Source: an uncultured Oscillospiraceae bacterium
GTDB lineage: Bacteria; Bacillota; Clostridia; Oscillospirales; Oscillospiraceae
Reading direction: 5' to 3'
NCBI GenBank assembly: GCA_934646005.1
Contig: CAKUED010000014.1
Span: 6,334-70,333 of the forward strand
Length of the DNA: 64,000 bases
Shown: in pieces, positions 49,279 through 58,843 of the stretch
Layout of the letters: each line of letters starts with the position of its first letter
Numbering within the stretch: position 1 is the first letter of the stretch
The notes under the pieces: model-generated
Told to the model about the DNA's origin: nothing
The model's input: the letters and a program-made list of their open reading frames with translations, nothing else
Databases searched by the model: none
Made by a program: the position numbers and the translations under genes

Positions 49279-49506
49279 TCAAAACGCCTGCACAGATCCG
49301 TTTCCCGGCTTCTGCGCTGCGGTTTCTCCGATCCGTCTGGTTGCCAGCGCGCTCAGATCTGCTCTGTGCTGTACAGACAGGCTCAGTTCATCCATCCTGC
49401 TCTCTTCGACCGCTACGCCCGTGGCCGCAAACGCCTTGCGCATCGCCGCGCCTATTTTCCCCACGTCAAATTTGGCAATATCACCGCTCCGTTTTTTGAT
49501 CTCCAT
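49279..49506 (-). pseudogene. N-terminal ATP-cone fragment of anaerobic ribonucleotide reductase
   Basis: The 75-residue frame starts MEIKKRSGDIAKFDVGKIGA, matching the ATP-cone at the beginning of NrdD-type reductases, and continues KAFAATGVAVEESRMDELSL. Afterwards the sequence is no longer recognisable and stops; the ~650-residue catalytic part is missing. It is best read as a remnant left when adh or its neighbours were inserted. Its promoter remains and now points at adh. Confidence 0.6.
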
Positions 49507-49546
49507 TTTTATCTCCGTAAAATCAATAATAGATATTGTTTTTAGT

Positions 49547-49575
49547 ATATTACAATATGCAGCCGCGTTTGTCAA
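49547..49575 (-). promoter_or_regulatory. Promoter upstream of the nrdD fragment and adh
   Basis: Minus-strand TTGACA, 17-base spacer, TAATAT, about 41 bases before the fragment's ATG. No terminator lies between it and adh. Confidence 0.8.
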
Positions 49576-49715
49576 CATATAGTGGTATTCATTTTCTAAG
49601 CCACAATATATTGAGTTTTATATATAGAGAAAGAAATGCCATACATAGAAAAGCACACGCCGACGCCGTTGTGGGCAAGGAGCTTTCGTGCGTTCACTGC
49701 GTACCTGACGACCAG

Positions 49716-49796
49716 ATCATCAGCCAGCCGAGCCTGACAAAAGCCATCAGAAGCCTGGAGGAGGAATATAACGTTCAGCTCCTAAAGAATACTTGA
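49716..49796 (+). pseudogene. Fragment of a LysR-type regulator HTH
   Basis: The open frame reads IISQPSLTKAIRSLEEEYNVQLL, which is the second half of a LysR helix-turn-helix (typically ISQPALS-AI--LEEELG--LF), then stops at TGA. Nothing LysR-like comes before or after. A scrap about 27 codons long in a region that also holds an nrdD scrap. Confidence 0.6.
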
Positions 49797-49813
49797 ATTA
49801 CGCTTTTTTATCG

Positions 49814-49857
49814 GTGCAAAGAAGCTCCTTACTGCCGTGGCAGTCGGGAGCTTCTGT
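49814..49857 (-). terminator. Hairpin after hcp
   Basis: Minus-strand GAAGCTCC / GGAGCTTC around an inner ACTGCC/GGCAGT stem, followed by TTTGCACCG and a later TTTTTT. A likely terminator for hcp, of moderate strength. Confidence 0.6.
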
Positions 49858-49861
49858 TGGC

Positions 49862-51457
49862 TTACTTGAGCAGCGTCTTCAGATCTGCCTCCGGCGTGGT
49901 GATGGGGGCGATGCCGAAGTGCTCGACCAGATAGTTCAGCACATTCGGCGAGAGGAACGCCGGGAGCGTCGGACCGAGGCGGATGTTTCGGATGCCCAGA
50001 TGCAGCAGCGTCAGCAGGATGCACACCGCCTTCTGCTCATACCACGAGAGCACCATCGAAAGCGGCAGATCATTCACACCGCAACCGAACGCGTCCGCAA
50101 GCGCGAGGGCGATCTGGATGGCGCTGTAGGCGTCGTTGCACTGGCCCACGTCCATCAGCCGCGGCAGTCCGCCGATCGTGCCGAGATCGAGGTCATTGAA
50201 GCGGTACTTGCCGCAGGCGAGCGTCAGCACCACGGTGTCCGGCGGGGTCTGCTTCACAAATTCCGTGTAGTAGTTCCGCCCCGGGCGCGCGCCATCGCAG
50301 CCCGCGACCAGGAAGAAGTGCCGGATCGCGCCAGATTTCACCGCGTCCACGACCTTGTCCGCCACACCCAGCACCGCGCCGCGCGCAAAGCCCGTCGTCA
50401 CCGTGCCGCCGCCGTTGATGCCAGTGAATGGCTTGTCCTCGTTGTAGCCGCCCAGCGCCAGCGCCTTTTCAATGACCGGCGTAAAATCCTTGTCCTCGCC
50501 GATGTGGGTCATTTCGGGGTAGGACACCACGGCGGTCGTGAACACGCGGTCGGCGTAGCTCGCCCGTGGGGGCATCAGGCAGTTTGTGGTGAACAGCACC
50601 GGCGCGGGGAGGTCTGCAAATTCCTTCTGCTGGTTCTGCCACGCCGTGCCGAAATTGCCCTTGAGGTGCGGATATTTTTTAAGCTCCGGGTAGCCGTGCG
50701 CGGGCAGCATCTCACCGTGGGTGTAGATATTCACGCCCTTCCCCTCGGTCTGCTCCAGCAGCAGCTTGAGGTCGTGCAGGTCGTGCCCGGAGATGACGAT
50801 GAACGGTCCTTTTTCCACCGTCAGCGGGACGGTCACGGGCGTGGGCGTGCCGTAGGTCTCGGTGTTGGCTCTATCCAGCAGCGCCATGCACTGGAGGTTC
50901 TTTTCGCCGACCTCCATCGCGATGGGCAGCAGCTCGTCCATGCCCCAGTCCTCGCCCACGGCGAACAGCGCCTTGGCAAAGAAGCGGTTCACGGTGTCAT
51001 CCGTATAGCCCAGCACCAGCGCGTGGTGCGCATATGCCGCCATGCCGCGCACACCGAAGAGGATGAGCGATTTCAGGCTGCGCACGTCCTCCTGCGCGTT
51101 CCAGAGCTCTGCCATGTTGTAATCGTCATTGCGCCCGCAGCGCGACGCGCAGGCGGAGCAGTTTGGGATCAGGCGCGCCTTTTCCGCGTGCACGCGGCTA
51201 ATCAGTGCCCGGATAGTCGCTTCGTTGAAGTTCACGTTCGTCACCGTCGTGAACAGCCCCTCGATCAGCAGCAGCCAGGTATCCGCGCTCACCGGCGTAT
51301 CGCCGTCCGTGGCTCTCGCCAGCCCGATGAGCGCGCCGGTCAGCTCGTCCTGCAGCTTTGCCACATCGGCGGTCTTGCCGCAGACGCCGCGCTTTCCCGT
51401 GCAGCCGGTGCAGCCTGCCGTCTGCTCACACTGAAAACAGAACATTGTATTCTCCAT
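49862..51457 (-). CDS. hcp: Hydroxylamine reductase / hybrid-cluster protein
   Basis: A 531-residue hybrid-cluster protein. The N-terminus MENTMFCFQCEQTAGCTGCT contains the closely spaced cysteines of the class-I [4Fe-4S] site (C-x2-C...C...C). Later Cys and His in ATRVHAE-like positions, LFTTNCLMPP, SFGCGVNDLP and conserved GHDLHDLKLLLEQTEGKG (about 300) hold the hybrid Fe-S-O cluster. Hcp reduces nitric oxide or hydroxylamine under anaerobic stress. ATG at 51457 is used, with GGAGGG eight bases before it, rather than ATG at 51472. It is divergent from a Crp/Fnr regulator, the usual HcpR arrangement. Confidence 0.93.
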   Translation of the reverse strand: MENTMFCFQCEQTAGCTGCTGKRGVCGKTADVAKLQDELTGALIGLARATDGDTPVSADTWLLLIEGLFTTVTNVNFNEATIRALISRVHAEKARLIPNCSACASRCGRNDDYNMAELWNAQEDVRSLKSLILFGVRGMAAYAHHALVLGYTDDTVNRFFAKALFAVGEDWGMDELLPIAMEVGEKNLQCMALLDRANTETYGTPTPVTVPLTVEKGPFIVISGHDLHDLKLLLEQTEGKGVNIYTHGEMLPAHGYPELKKYPHLKGNFGTAWQNQQKEFADLPAPVLFTTNCLMPPRASYADRVFTTAVVSYPEMTHIGEDKDFTPVIEKALALGGYNEDKPFTGINGGGTVTTGFARGAVLGVADKVVDAVKSGAIRHFFLVAGCDGARPGRNYYTEFVKQTPPDTVVLTLACGKYRFNDLDLGTIGGLPRLMDVGQCNDAYSAIQIALALADAFGCGVNDLPLSMVLSWYEQKAVCILLTLLHLGIRNIRLGPTLPAFLSPNVLNYLVEHFGIAPITTPEADLKTLLK

Positions 51458-51495
51458 CGTGTATCCCTCCATGTTGTTCTTGCGTTTCTGGGCGT

Positions 51496-51537
51496 ATTAT
51501 AATAGAATAGGTTCAACAAGTCGGTTGAATTTTCAAC
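51496..51537. promoter_or_regulatory. Divergent hcp/regulator control region with TTCAAC palindrome
   Basis: TATAAT-type boxes overlap on both strands at 51496-51503. Next to them is the inverted repeat TTCAAC-N6-GTTGAA (51512-51529), with a third TTCAAC at 51532. Spacing and symmetry suit a dimeric Crp/Fnr protein acting on hcp and on its own gene. Confidence 0.55.
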
Positions 51538-51552
51538 AAAAGAGGACTTTTT

Positions 51553-52215
51553 ATGCAAGAATATTTTTCCGTCATCCGTTCCTCACCGCTCTTTTCCGGC
51601 ATCTCCGAGCCGGAGCTGGCGGCAATGCTCACCTGTTTGGATGCCAGGCAGGAAAATTATCCGAAGGACGCATTTTTGCTGCGTGCGGGCGATACGGCGG
51701 AGTCGATCGGGCTCGTCCTGTCCGGCAGCGTGCTGGTCGTGCAGGAGGATGTCTGGGGAAACCGCAACATCCTCTCCAGGGCGGGGGCGGGTCAGAGCTT
51801 CGCCGCCGCGTATGCCTGCGCACCCGGGGCGCGGCTGAATGTGAGCGTGGTCGCGGAGACGGCGGCTGTCGTGCTGTTTCTGAACGTCAAGCGCGTACTG
51901 ACCGTCTGCTCGTCCGCCTGCGCGCACCATAGCCGGGTCATCCGCAACCTGCTCGGCGAGCTGGCAAATAAAAATCTGCGCCTTGGCGAAAAGGTCACGC
52001 AGATCAGCCAGCGCACCACGCGCGCGAAGCTCCTGTCGTATTTTTCCGCCGAGGCGCAGCGGCTTGGACGATACGAATTTGATATTCCGTTTTCCCGGCA
52101 GCAGCTTGCGGATTATCTCGCGGTGGAGCGCAGCGGACTGTCGCTGGAGCTGGGCAAGCTGAAAAAAGAGGGACTGCTGGACTTTCACAAAAATCACTTT
52201 GTTTTGCGGATCTGA
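51553..52215 (+). CDS. Crp/Fnr-family regulator (HcpR-like)
   Basis: A 220-residue regulator with an N-terminal cyclic-nucleotide-binding fold (about 10-125, e.g. LFSGISEPELAAML and GLVLSGSVLVVQEDVWGNRN) and a C-terminal HTH (SRQQLADYLAVERSGLSLEL, about 180-199). No Fnr-type N-terminal cysteine cluster is seen. Divergence from hcp suggests HcpR-like activation by nitric oxide or related stress. AGAGG precedes the ATG. Confidence 0.88.
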   Translation: MQEYFSVIRSSPLFSGISEPELAAMLTCLDARQENYPKDAFLLRAGDTAESIGLVLSGSVLVVQEDVWGNRNILSRAGAGQSFAAAYACAPGARLNVSVVAETAAVVLFLNVKRVLTVCSSACAHHSRVIRNLLGELANKNLRLGEKVTQISQRTTRAKLLSYFSAEAQRLGRYEFDIPFSRQQLADYLAVERSGLSLELGKLKKEGLLDFHKNHFVLRI

Positions 52216-52240
52216 ATCCAGCGCCATGTGAACGATAAGA

Positions 52241-52284
52241 AAACAGGAGAAGTGCTCCGTTGGGAGCGCTTCTCCTGTTTTTCC
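52241..52284 (+). terminator. Terminator after the Crp/Fnr gene
   Basis: An 18-bp nearly perfect stem (AAACAGGAGAAGTGCTCC / GGAGCGCTTCTCCTGTTT), 4-base loop, then TTCC; it faces the converging degV gene. Confidence 0.88.
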
Positions 52285-52306
52285 TGTTCCGTGAAGCTGC
52301 CGTCCG

Positions 52307-53155
52307 TCATACGTTTTTCCGGAAGAACGCGACCGCCACCACGCCCGGACCTGTGTGCGTGCCGATGACGCTGCAGATCAGCGTGGATTCCAGCTTGTCG
52401 ATCTGCCCCTGCCAGAGGGTGCGGCTGTCCTCCACATATTTTTGCAGGCACGCGTCGCTCAGTCCGCTGTACCCGAGCAAAACCGGCAGGGAAAAATCCA
52501 CGCCGCCGCACTGGGCGATCTTCTCGGTCAAGAGGTTATTCCCCTGCTTCGAGCCGCGCGCCTTGCCGACGAGCTGGATCGCGCCATCCTGGATGGTAAC
52601 GACCGGCTTGATGCTCAGCAGCCCGCCTGCAAGCGCCACTGCCTTGGACACCCGCCCGCCGCGCTTGAGGTATTCGAGCGTATCGAGAAGCGCGAGCAGG
52701 CAGATGTCCTCCCGCTTCTGCTCCAAATGGGCGGCAAGCGTTTTGGCGTCCATACCGTCGGAGACGCAGCGCAGAGCGTACTGCGCCAGAATGCCTGCGC
52801 CGATGGCGACGCTCCGGCTGTCCACAACGTAAATATCGTCATAGTCCGCTGCCGCGATGCAGGCGCTCTGGTATGTGCCGGAGAGCTTGGACGAGAGCGT
52901 AATGACGACGGCGCTGCCGCCTGCGCGGGCGACGTCCTCAAATACCGTCTGGAACGCGGCGGGCGTCGCCTGACTGGTGGTGGGCAGGACGTCACTCTCC
53001 ACCAGCCGCTCATAAAACCGGCGGCGGTCGATCGTCACGCCCTCAACGAGCGTTTCGCTGCCGAAATGCACCGTCAGCGGCACGGTGCGGCACTGCGCCG
53101 CAAACCGCTCCGGCATATCTGCCGTGGAATCTACAATGATCTGTACTTGCTTCAT
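52307..53155 (-). CDS. DegV family fatty-acid-binding protein
   Basis: A 282-residue DegV protein, which binds a fatty acid and passes it to the FakA kinase for phospholipid synthesis. It begins [20 protein letters not shown], and has [21 protein letters not shown] (about 58-78), [16 protein letters not shown] (about 82-97), [11 protein letters not shown] (about 109-119) and [16 protein letters not shown] (about 152-167), all family landmarks. The start overlaps the metA stop (ATGA). The longer frame upstream is inside metA and rejected. FakA is not in the window. Confidence 0.92.
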   Translation of the reverse strand: MKQVQIIVDSTADMPERFAAQCRTVPLTVHFGSETLVEGVTIDRRRFYERLVESDVLPTTSQATPAAFQTVFEDVARAGGSAVVITLSSKLSGTYQSACIAAADYDDIYVVDSRSVAIGAGILAQYALRCVSDGMDAKTLAAHLEQKREDICLLALLDTLEYLKRGGRVSKAVALAGGLLSIKPVVTIQDGAIQLVGKARGSKQGNNLLTEKIAQCGGVDFSLPVLLGYSGLSDACLQKYVEDSRTLWQGQIDKLESTLICSVIGTHTGPGVVAVAFFRKNV

Positions 53156-54093
53156 AAAGCCTCCGTAGTGGGAATGGGTCGGATGTTGGAAATGTCGTAT
53201 GGGGTCGTCTGGTAGACGAAGTAGTTCAGCCAGTTCTGGTACAGGAGGCTCGCGTGGCTGCGCCATGTGACCATAGGCGGCTGGGTATCGTCGTTATTGG
53301 GATAGTAATTCTCCGGCATGTGGATGGGCAGTCCGGCGGCCTTGTCCCGCAGGTACTCTGCCTCCAGCGTGCGTGCGTCGTACTCCGAGTGCCCGGTGAT
53401 GAAGATCTGCCGCCCGCCCGCCGTTGATACGGCGTAAACGCCCGCCTGCTCGGACGACGCGAGAATTTTCAGCTTGCCGCAGCGCTCGATGTCCTCGCGC
53501 AGCACGGTCGTATGGCGCGAATGCGGCACCATGAACGTGTCGTCAAAGCCGCGCATGAGCATGGAGAACCGCCGCTCGACCCGGTGCGGGTATACGCCGA
53601 ACAGCTTTTCCGGCAGCTCGACCTTTCGGATGCCGTAATGGTAATACAGCCCCGCCTGCGCGCCCCAGCAGATATGGAACGTGGAATAGACGTGCGTCTT
53701 GCTCCACTCCATGATCCGGCACAGCTCGTCCCAGTATTCGACCTGCTCAAAGGGCATCTGCTCCACCGGCGCGCCGGTGATGATCATGCCGTCAAAATTG
53801 CGCTCCTTGACCTCGTCGAACACCTTGTAAAACTGGAACAGGTGCTCGCGGGCGGTGTTTTTTGACTCATGGCTGGACGTGTGCAGAAGCTCCAGCTCGA
53901 CCTGCAGCGGCGTATTGCCGAGCAGCCGCGAGAGCTGCGTCTCTGTGGCGATCTTTGTGGGCATCAGGTTCAGAACAAGAATTTGCAGCGGGCGGATGTC
54001 CTGCGTGGTCGCCCGCGTTTCGTTCATCACGAAAATATTTTCCTCTGCCAGCGTCTGCGCCGCCGGCAGTCCGTTTGGGATCTTGATAGGCAT
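53152..54093 (-). CDS. metA: Homoserine O-acyltransferase, acetyl-type
   Basis: A 313-residue MetA enzyme that activates homoserine in methionine synthesis. The catalytic Cys is in [18 protein letters not shown] (Cys about 142) with His and Glu in FITGHSEYD (about 235-237). [15 protein letters not shown] has Glu at the position that selects acetyl-CoA over succinyl-CoA in characterised MetA proteins, so O-acetylhomoserine is the expected product. This agrees with the upstream gene, which uses O-acetylhomoserine. Confidence 0.94.
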   Translation of the reverse strand: MPIKIPNGLPAAQTLAEENIFVMNETRATTQDIRPLQILVLNLMPTKIATETQLSRLLGNTPLQVELELLHTSSHESKNTAREHLFQFYKVFDEVKERNFDGMIITGAPVEQMPFEQVEYWDELCRIMEWSKTHVYSTFHICWGAQAGLYYHYGIRKVELPEKLFGVYPHRVERRFSMLMRGFDDTFMVPHSRHTTVLREDIERCGKLKILASSEQAGVYAVSTAGGRQIFITGHSEYDARTLEAEYLRDKAAGLPIHMPENYYPNNDDTQPPMVTWRSHASLLYQNWLNYFVYQTTPYDISNIRPIPTTEAL

Positions 54094-54115
54094 ACAGTGC
54101 TTCCTTTCCTGCGCC

Positions 54116-55393
54116 TTACCGCAGCGCCTGCGTAAGATCTGCGATCAGATCCTCTGCGTCCTCCAGACCGCAGGAGTAGCGGATGAGATCCTCCCGCACG
54201 CCGGCGGCAAGCAGCTCCTCGGCGTTCATCTGCCGGTGCGTGGTGGACGCCGGATGCAGGCAGCAGGTATGGGAGTCCGCCACGTGCGTCTCGATGGACG
54301 CGACCTTGAGCCTTCCCATCACAGCCTCCGCCGCCGCGCGCCCGCCCTTCACGCCGAAGGACACCACGCCGCACGAGCCGTGCGGCAGATATTTCTGCCC
54401 CAGCGCATAGTATTTGTCGCCCGGCAGACCGCAATACTGCACCCACGACACGTTCTCATGCCGCTGCAAAAACTCCGCCACGCGCTGTGCGTTTTCGCAG
54501 TGGCGCGGCATCCGCACATGCAGGCTCTCCAAGCCGAGATTCAGGTAGTACGCGCTCTGCGGCGACTGGATCGCGCCAAGGTCGCGCATGAGCTGCACGG
54601 TCGCCTTGGTGATATACGCCCCCACCAGTCCGAAGCGCTCGGTATACGTCACGCCGTGATAGCTCTCGTCCGGCTCGCACAAGCCGGGATATTTATCCGG
54701 GTGCTTCGTCCAGTCAAACCTGCCGGAATCCACGATTGCGCCGCCGATAGCGCCCGCGTGACCGTCCATATATTTCGTGGTGGAATGCACCACAATATCC
54801 GCGCCCCACTCGAACGGGCGGCAGTTGATGGGCGTTGCAAACGTATTGTCCACGATGAGCGGCACACCGTGCCGGTGCGCGGCAGCCGCAAATTTTTCGA
54901 TGTCGAGCACGGTGAGCGCGGGGTTTGCGATCGTCTCGCCGTACATTGCCTTCGTATTGGGGCGGAACGCGGCGTCCAGCTCCTCGGGGCTGCAATCCGG
55001 GTCTACAAACGTGACCTCCACACCCATGCGCTTCATGGTGACGGCAAACAGATTGAAGCTGCCGCCGTAAATGCTGGAGGAGCTGACCAGATGGTCGCCC
55101 GCGCCCACGATATTGAATACGGCAAAGAAGATCGCCGCCTGCCCGGACGAGGTCAGCATCGCCGCCGTGCCGCCCTCCAGCGCGGCAATGCGCGCCGCAA
55201 CGGCGTCATTTGTCGGGTTCTGCAAACGCGAGTAAAAATAGCCGCTCGCCTCAAGGTCAAAGAGCTTTCCCATCTGCTCGCTGCTCTCATATTTGAACGT
55301 CGTGCTCTGAATGATCGGGATCTGCCGCGGTTCGCCGTTCTTCGGATCATACCCCGCCTGCACGCATTTCGTGCCAATTCCAAGTTGTGCCAT
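54116..55393 (-). CDS. metY: O-acetylhomoserine sulfhydrylase (MetY)
   Basis: A 425-residue PLP enzyme converting O-acetylhomoserine and sulfide to homocysteine. The PLP lysine is in [12 protein letters not shown] (Lys about 208), with IYGGSFNLF and [10 protein letters not shown] marking the cofactor pocket. The long insertion ([17 protein letters not shown]) is typical of MetY rather than the shorter MetB. AAAGGAGATCC precedes ATG 55393. With metA it gives a two-gene direct-sulfhydrylation route to homocysteine behind a good promoter. Confidence 0.94.
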   Translation of the reverse strand: MAQLGIGTKCVQAGYDPKNGEPRQIPIIQSTTFKYESSEQMGKLFDLEASGYFYSRLQNPTNDAVAARIAALEGGTAAMLTSSGQAAIFFAVFNIVGAGDHLVSSSSIYGGSFNLFAVTMKRMGVEVTFVDPDCSPEELDAAFRPNTKAMYGETIANPALTVLDIEKFAAAAHRHGVPLIVDNTFATPINCRPFEWGADIVVHSTTKYMDGHAGAIGGAIVDSGRFDWTKHPDKYPGLCEPDESYHGVTYTERFGLVGAYITKATVQLMRDLGAIQSPQSAYYLNLGLESLHVRMPRHCENAQRVAEFLQRHENVSWVQYCGLPGDKYYALGQKYLPHGSCGVVSFGVKGGRAAAEAVMGRLKVASIETHVADSHTCCLHPASTTHRQMNAEELLAAGVREDLIRYSCGLEDAEDLIADLTQALR

Positions 55394-55429
55394 AGTGGAT
55401 CTCCTTTCGTGGCTTTTCTGTTGTGCAAT

Positions 55430-55458
55430 AGTATACGGGCTGCTGCGAAAAATAGCAA
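55430..55458 (-). promoter_or_regulatory. Promoter of metY-metA-degV
   Basis: Minus-strand TTGCTA, 17-base spacer, TATACT, about 37 bases before the metY ATG. The leader is too short for an S-box or T-box riboswitch. Confidence 0.75.
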
Positions 55459-55518
55459 TAGTAAATTGCATGGAGCTGCGCACCCTCCGCCCATGTAACC
55501 GCTGAATCAATCGTCTGC

Positions 55519-56991
55519 AGTTTTCGGCGGATCTTTCGCGTCAAAGCGCTTCTGCAATACCGGCAATACATATACGGGCGCGTCTTAAAAAAGAATATCG
55601 CCGTCTTCCAGTCAGAGAGCAGCGCGGACTATCTCTCCGCGATCTCCAACGATCTCGGTCAGATCAAGGACAGTTATCTGGAGTCCCTGCCCTATATTGC
55701 AGAGCTGGTGCTGAACTTTATCGGCACCATTGTTTTGATGCTCTACTACGACCCGATGCTGGCGGCGCTCGCCGCCGGGATCTCCGTATTCCCGATCATC
55801 GCTTCCCTGGCGCGTATGCAGGAGGTATCCGTCCGCGAGGAGGCACTCTCCGCCGCGAACAGCCGCTTCCTCCGCGTCTTCTCTGAAGTGCTGTAGGGCT
55901 TCCGAACGATCAAAAGTACGAGGTCGGAAGCACAGATCTCCGGCAGGCTGCTGGAGGAAAACACGCACGCCTCGCAGGCCTTTGGCCGCAGAGAGCATAC
56001 GGAGATCGCCGTTGCCTACACAGCATCCCTCACCGGACATGTTGCGCAGATCATCTTCTTTCTCGTCAGCATGATCCTGGCACGGGCTGACGGCAAGATC
56101 TCTGTCGGCGTGATCGTTGCGTTCATCCAGCTCATGCGGAACATCATCCAACTGGCGATCACCATGCCAGAGCTCATCGCCCGTGTCAAGGCGGCAAAGA
56201 GTCTGATGCGCAGGCATGACGAGCTGCTGGAAAGCAGCCAGCCCGTCGGGCAGGATGTTGCGGTATCCTGCAAGCGGGAGATCGCTCTGGACCATGTCAC
56301 CGCCAGCTATGGCGGTGCGGAGCCCGCGCTGAAGGACTTCTCCTATGCGTTCCGCGCACACGGCTGCTATGCGATCCTGGGTGAGAGCGGCAGCGGCAAG
56401 ACGACGCTCCTGAATCTGCTGACCGGCTTTCATCGCCAGTACAACGGCGACATTCGATATGATGACGTCGTCATCCGGGATGTTTCAAATGAGAGTCTTT
56501 GCCAAATCATGTCTGTGATCGATCAGGATGTCTTTATCTTTGATGCAACGATCGCCGAAAACATCTCCATGTTTCATCCGTACAGTGACGCCGCACTTCA
56601 GAACGCCGCCCGCAAGGCGGGGCTGTCCGCGCTGATTGAGCAAAAGGGCTGGGACTATCGCTGCGGCGAAAACGGCAATCAGCTTTCCGGCGGCGAAAAG
56701 CAGCGGATCGCCCTTGCAAGAAGCATCCTGCAAGGGACCGACGTTCTGTTCTTCGACGAGGTCACCTCGGCACTCGACGCAAAGACTGGGTATCAGATCA
56801 TGGAGACCATTCAGAACATGACTGAAAAGACGCGCATTGTCATCACGCACGACATCTACCCGGACCTCATGGACAGCTTCGATGCTGTCCTCGTTCTAAA
56901 AGACGGCCAGCTCGCAGAAGCCGGAACGTTCACCGACCTCATGGCAAAACAGAGCGTCTGCTGCCATCTGGTGAATAAGAGTATTTCATAA
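55519..56991 (+). pseudogene. ABC transporter permease/ATPase, truncated with an internal stop
   Basis: Homology to ABC half-transporters begins abruptly at about 55519 (ALLQYRQYIYGRVLKKNIAV), so the first membrane helices are gone. A TAG at 55894-55896 interrupts the frame (EVL*GFRTIKS), probably from CAG. The rest is intact, with Walker A GESGSGKTT, signature LSGGEKQRIALARSI, Walker B VLFFDEVTSALD and switch THDIYPD. A 306-residue product could start at ATG 56071. No ribosome site or promoter is evident before 55519. The sequence suits lantibiotic/peptide-export-type transporters. Confidence 0.8.
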
Positions 56992-57006
56992 ACGTGTCCT
57001 TGAACG

Positions 57007-57043
57007 CAGGCAGCCGGAATACCCGGCTGCCTGTTGATTTTTG
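57007..57043 (+). terminator. Terminator between converging genes
   Basis: An 11-bp perfect stem CAGGCAGCCGG / CCGGCTGCCTG, 5-base loop, then TTGATTTTT. Confidence 0.8.
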
Positions 57044-57049
57044 CACCTT

Positions 57050-58834
57050 TTAGTCGTAGATAGACTCCACATCCCATTCGATCACAGCGCCGGTGGCGGC
57101 ATCGATGGTGAACTCGAACTCCATCTGGTTGTAGATGATCTTGCCCTCATACTCCCAGCGCCCGTCGTCGTGGTCCAGCTTCCACTCGTAGATGTCCGAT
57201 GTGGACGCGCCGGGCACCTGATTGACCGCCGTCAGCTTTGCCGTCGCTTCGTCGATCAGCGCGCCGGTCGTGGTCGTCATGGTTGTCTGCGGCGTGTAGC
57301 TCTCGGCATCGTAGTCATAGCTCAGGATGCTCCCCGTCGCGGTGTCGATCTCGTAGTCGTATTCCAAATAGCCATTGCCGGAGGTCGTGACAAACTCGAT
57401 CTCGTAGACCAGCCTGCCGTCGTCGTAGTCCTGCTTTGCTTTGACAAACGTGACGGCATCGGCAGTCAGACCGGCGTGGTTCAGCGCGATCGTTTTGGCT
57501 TCCTCGACGGTGATGCTGCCCGTCGCCTGCGTTGCGGCAGGCTGGGCAGTGACCGGCGCGGCGTAGCCCTCGATGTCGTAGTCGAAGCTCACGATGCTGC
57601 AGTCTGCCATGGCGATGTCATAATCGTACTCCAGATAGCCCTTGCCGGAAGCGACGACGAACTCGATCTCATACACGCTGCGGCCGTTATCGTAGTCGCG
57701 CTTCGCCTGGATGAAGGTCGCGTCCGCTGCCTTAACACCGGCGTGCTCCAGCGCGATCGTTTTGGCTTCCTCCACCGTGATCTCCCCTGCCGTCTGGTTC
57801 GTATTGGGCTGCGCGGTATCGGGCTGTGCGGAGACAGCAGGTGCGACGCCGTTGTATTCCTTTTCAAATTTGACGATCTCCCCTGTTTTCGCGTTCACGT
57901 CACAGTCAAATTCATAGCTGTCTGTGGTGAACTCCACGTCGTAGACCATTGCGCCCTGATGGGTGTCCAGACCGATCTTATAGAGCAGAAGCTCGCTTGC
58001 CGTCACGCCCGCCCGTTCCAGTGCGACCGTCTTAGCCTTTGCCTCACCGATGTAGCCCTTCTCGCTGGCTGTGCCAACGACCGTCACCTGCGTCGCCGCC
58101 GCCGTTTCCTTGCCCAGCAGCAGATTCAGCTCATTGATGGACAGCGGTGCAAGCTCGTCAAAGGTATGCAGCGTGCTCCTGCTGAGAATATCCTGAATGA
58201 GCTGCGCCTTACCGAGCGTGATACCGTACTGCTCCGCCATCTGCTGGAGCTCGCTGCTCCTGACCACGGTCTGGCTCAGCACCGAGGCGCTGAACGAGTC
58301 CGTCTGGAGCAGCCGATCGACCTCCGCGCTCAGGCGCGCCTGCAGATCCGCCCCGCGGACGGGATCGTCGTTATCCACGCTGATCAGGATGGAGTTCGCC
58401 AGCTCGTTGAGGTAGCCGTTCTGGAGCATTGAGCCGATCAGAGCGTTGACCGCCACATCCAGGCTGCTGCCGGAAAAGTCCATATCGCCGACGATGATCC
58501 TTCCGTCCTCATTCAGCGCCTTTACGTTCAGCACCCGTTCCTTCTGATTGACCTGGAGCTCCACGCTGGGGTTGACATCCAGCGAGACCGTCGCATCCAC
58601 CATATGGTTCACACGGTAGCTTTTGAGTCCAAAGCCGCCCCCGAGGAGCAGGCACAGGCACGCCGCCGCTGCGATCAGCGGGCGCAGCCATGCTTTTTTC
58701 TTCTTTTCTGTTGTCATGGAGACTACACGTCCTTTCTGTTCATTACAATCGGAAAGAACGGCATCCAGCACATCCGGCACTGCGTGTTCATACGCCTGCC
58801 GGAGCTTTTCATTCAGCTCCCGATCTGTCATCAT
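57050..58834 (-). CDS. RsgI-like anti-sigma factor with four PepSY domains
   Basis: A 594-residue single-pass membrane protein. Residues 1-48 are cytoplasmic and would bind sigma. A helix at about 50-68 crosses the membrane. The outer part starts VDATVSLDVNPSVELQVNQK, the RsgI-type juxtamembrane domain, followed by a helical region. Four PepSY-like units then repeat about every 75-80 residues (e.g. ITVEEAKTIALEHAGVKAAD and ITVEEAKTIALNHAGLTADA), joined by Thr/Gln/Pro linkers. The ECF sigma gene lies just upstream, so this is its regulator; RsgI relatives sense cell-wall polysaccharide in other clostridia. PepSY repeats may bind a ligand or peptidase. Confidence 0.85.
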   Translation of the reverse strand: MMTDRELNEKLRQAYEHAVPDVLDAVLSDCNEQKGRVVSMTTEKKKKAWLRPLIAAAACLCLLLGGGFGLKSYRVNHMVDATVSLDVNPSVELQVNQKERVLNVKALNEDGRIIVGDMDFSGSSLDVAVNALIGSMLQNGYLNELANSILISVDNDDPVRGADLQARLSAEVDRLLQTDSFSASVLSQTVVRSSELQQMAEQYGITLGKAQLIQDILSRSTLHTFDELAPLSINELNLLLGKETAAATQVTVVGTASEKGYIGEAKAKTVALERAGVTASELLLYKIGLDTHQGAMVYDVEFTTDSYEFDCDVNAKTGEIVKFEKEYNGVAPAVSAQPDTAQPNTNQTAGEITVEEAKTIALEHAGVKAADATFIQAKRDYDNGRSVYEIEFVVASGKGYLEYDYDIAMADCSIVSFDYDIEGYAAPVTAQPAATQATGSITVEEAKTIALNHAGLTADAVTFVKAKQDYDDGRLVYEIEFVTTSGNGYLEYDYEIDTATGSILSYDYDAESYTPQTTMTTTTGALIDEATAKLTAVNQVPGASTSDIYEWKLDHDDGRWEYEGKIIYNQMEFEFTIDAATGAVIEWDVESIYD

Positions 58835-58843
58835 CGCCGCCTC

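Noticed and set aside
55394-55518. SAM or T-box riboswitch before metY
   Set aside because: The promoter lies only about 37 bases before the ATG, leaving no room for such a leader.
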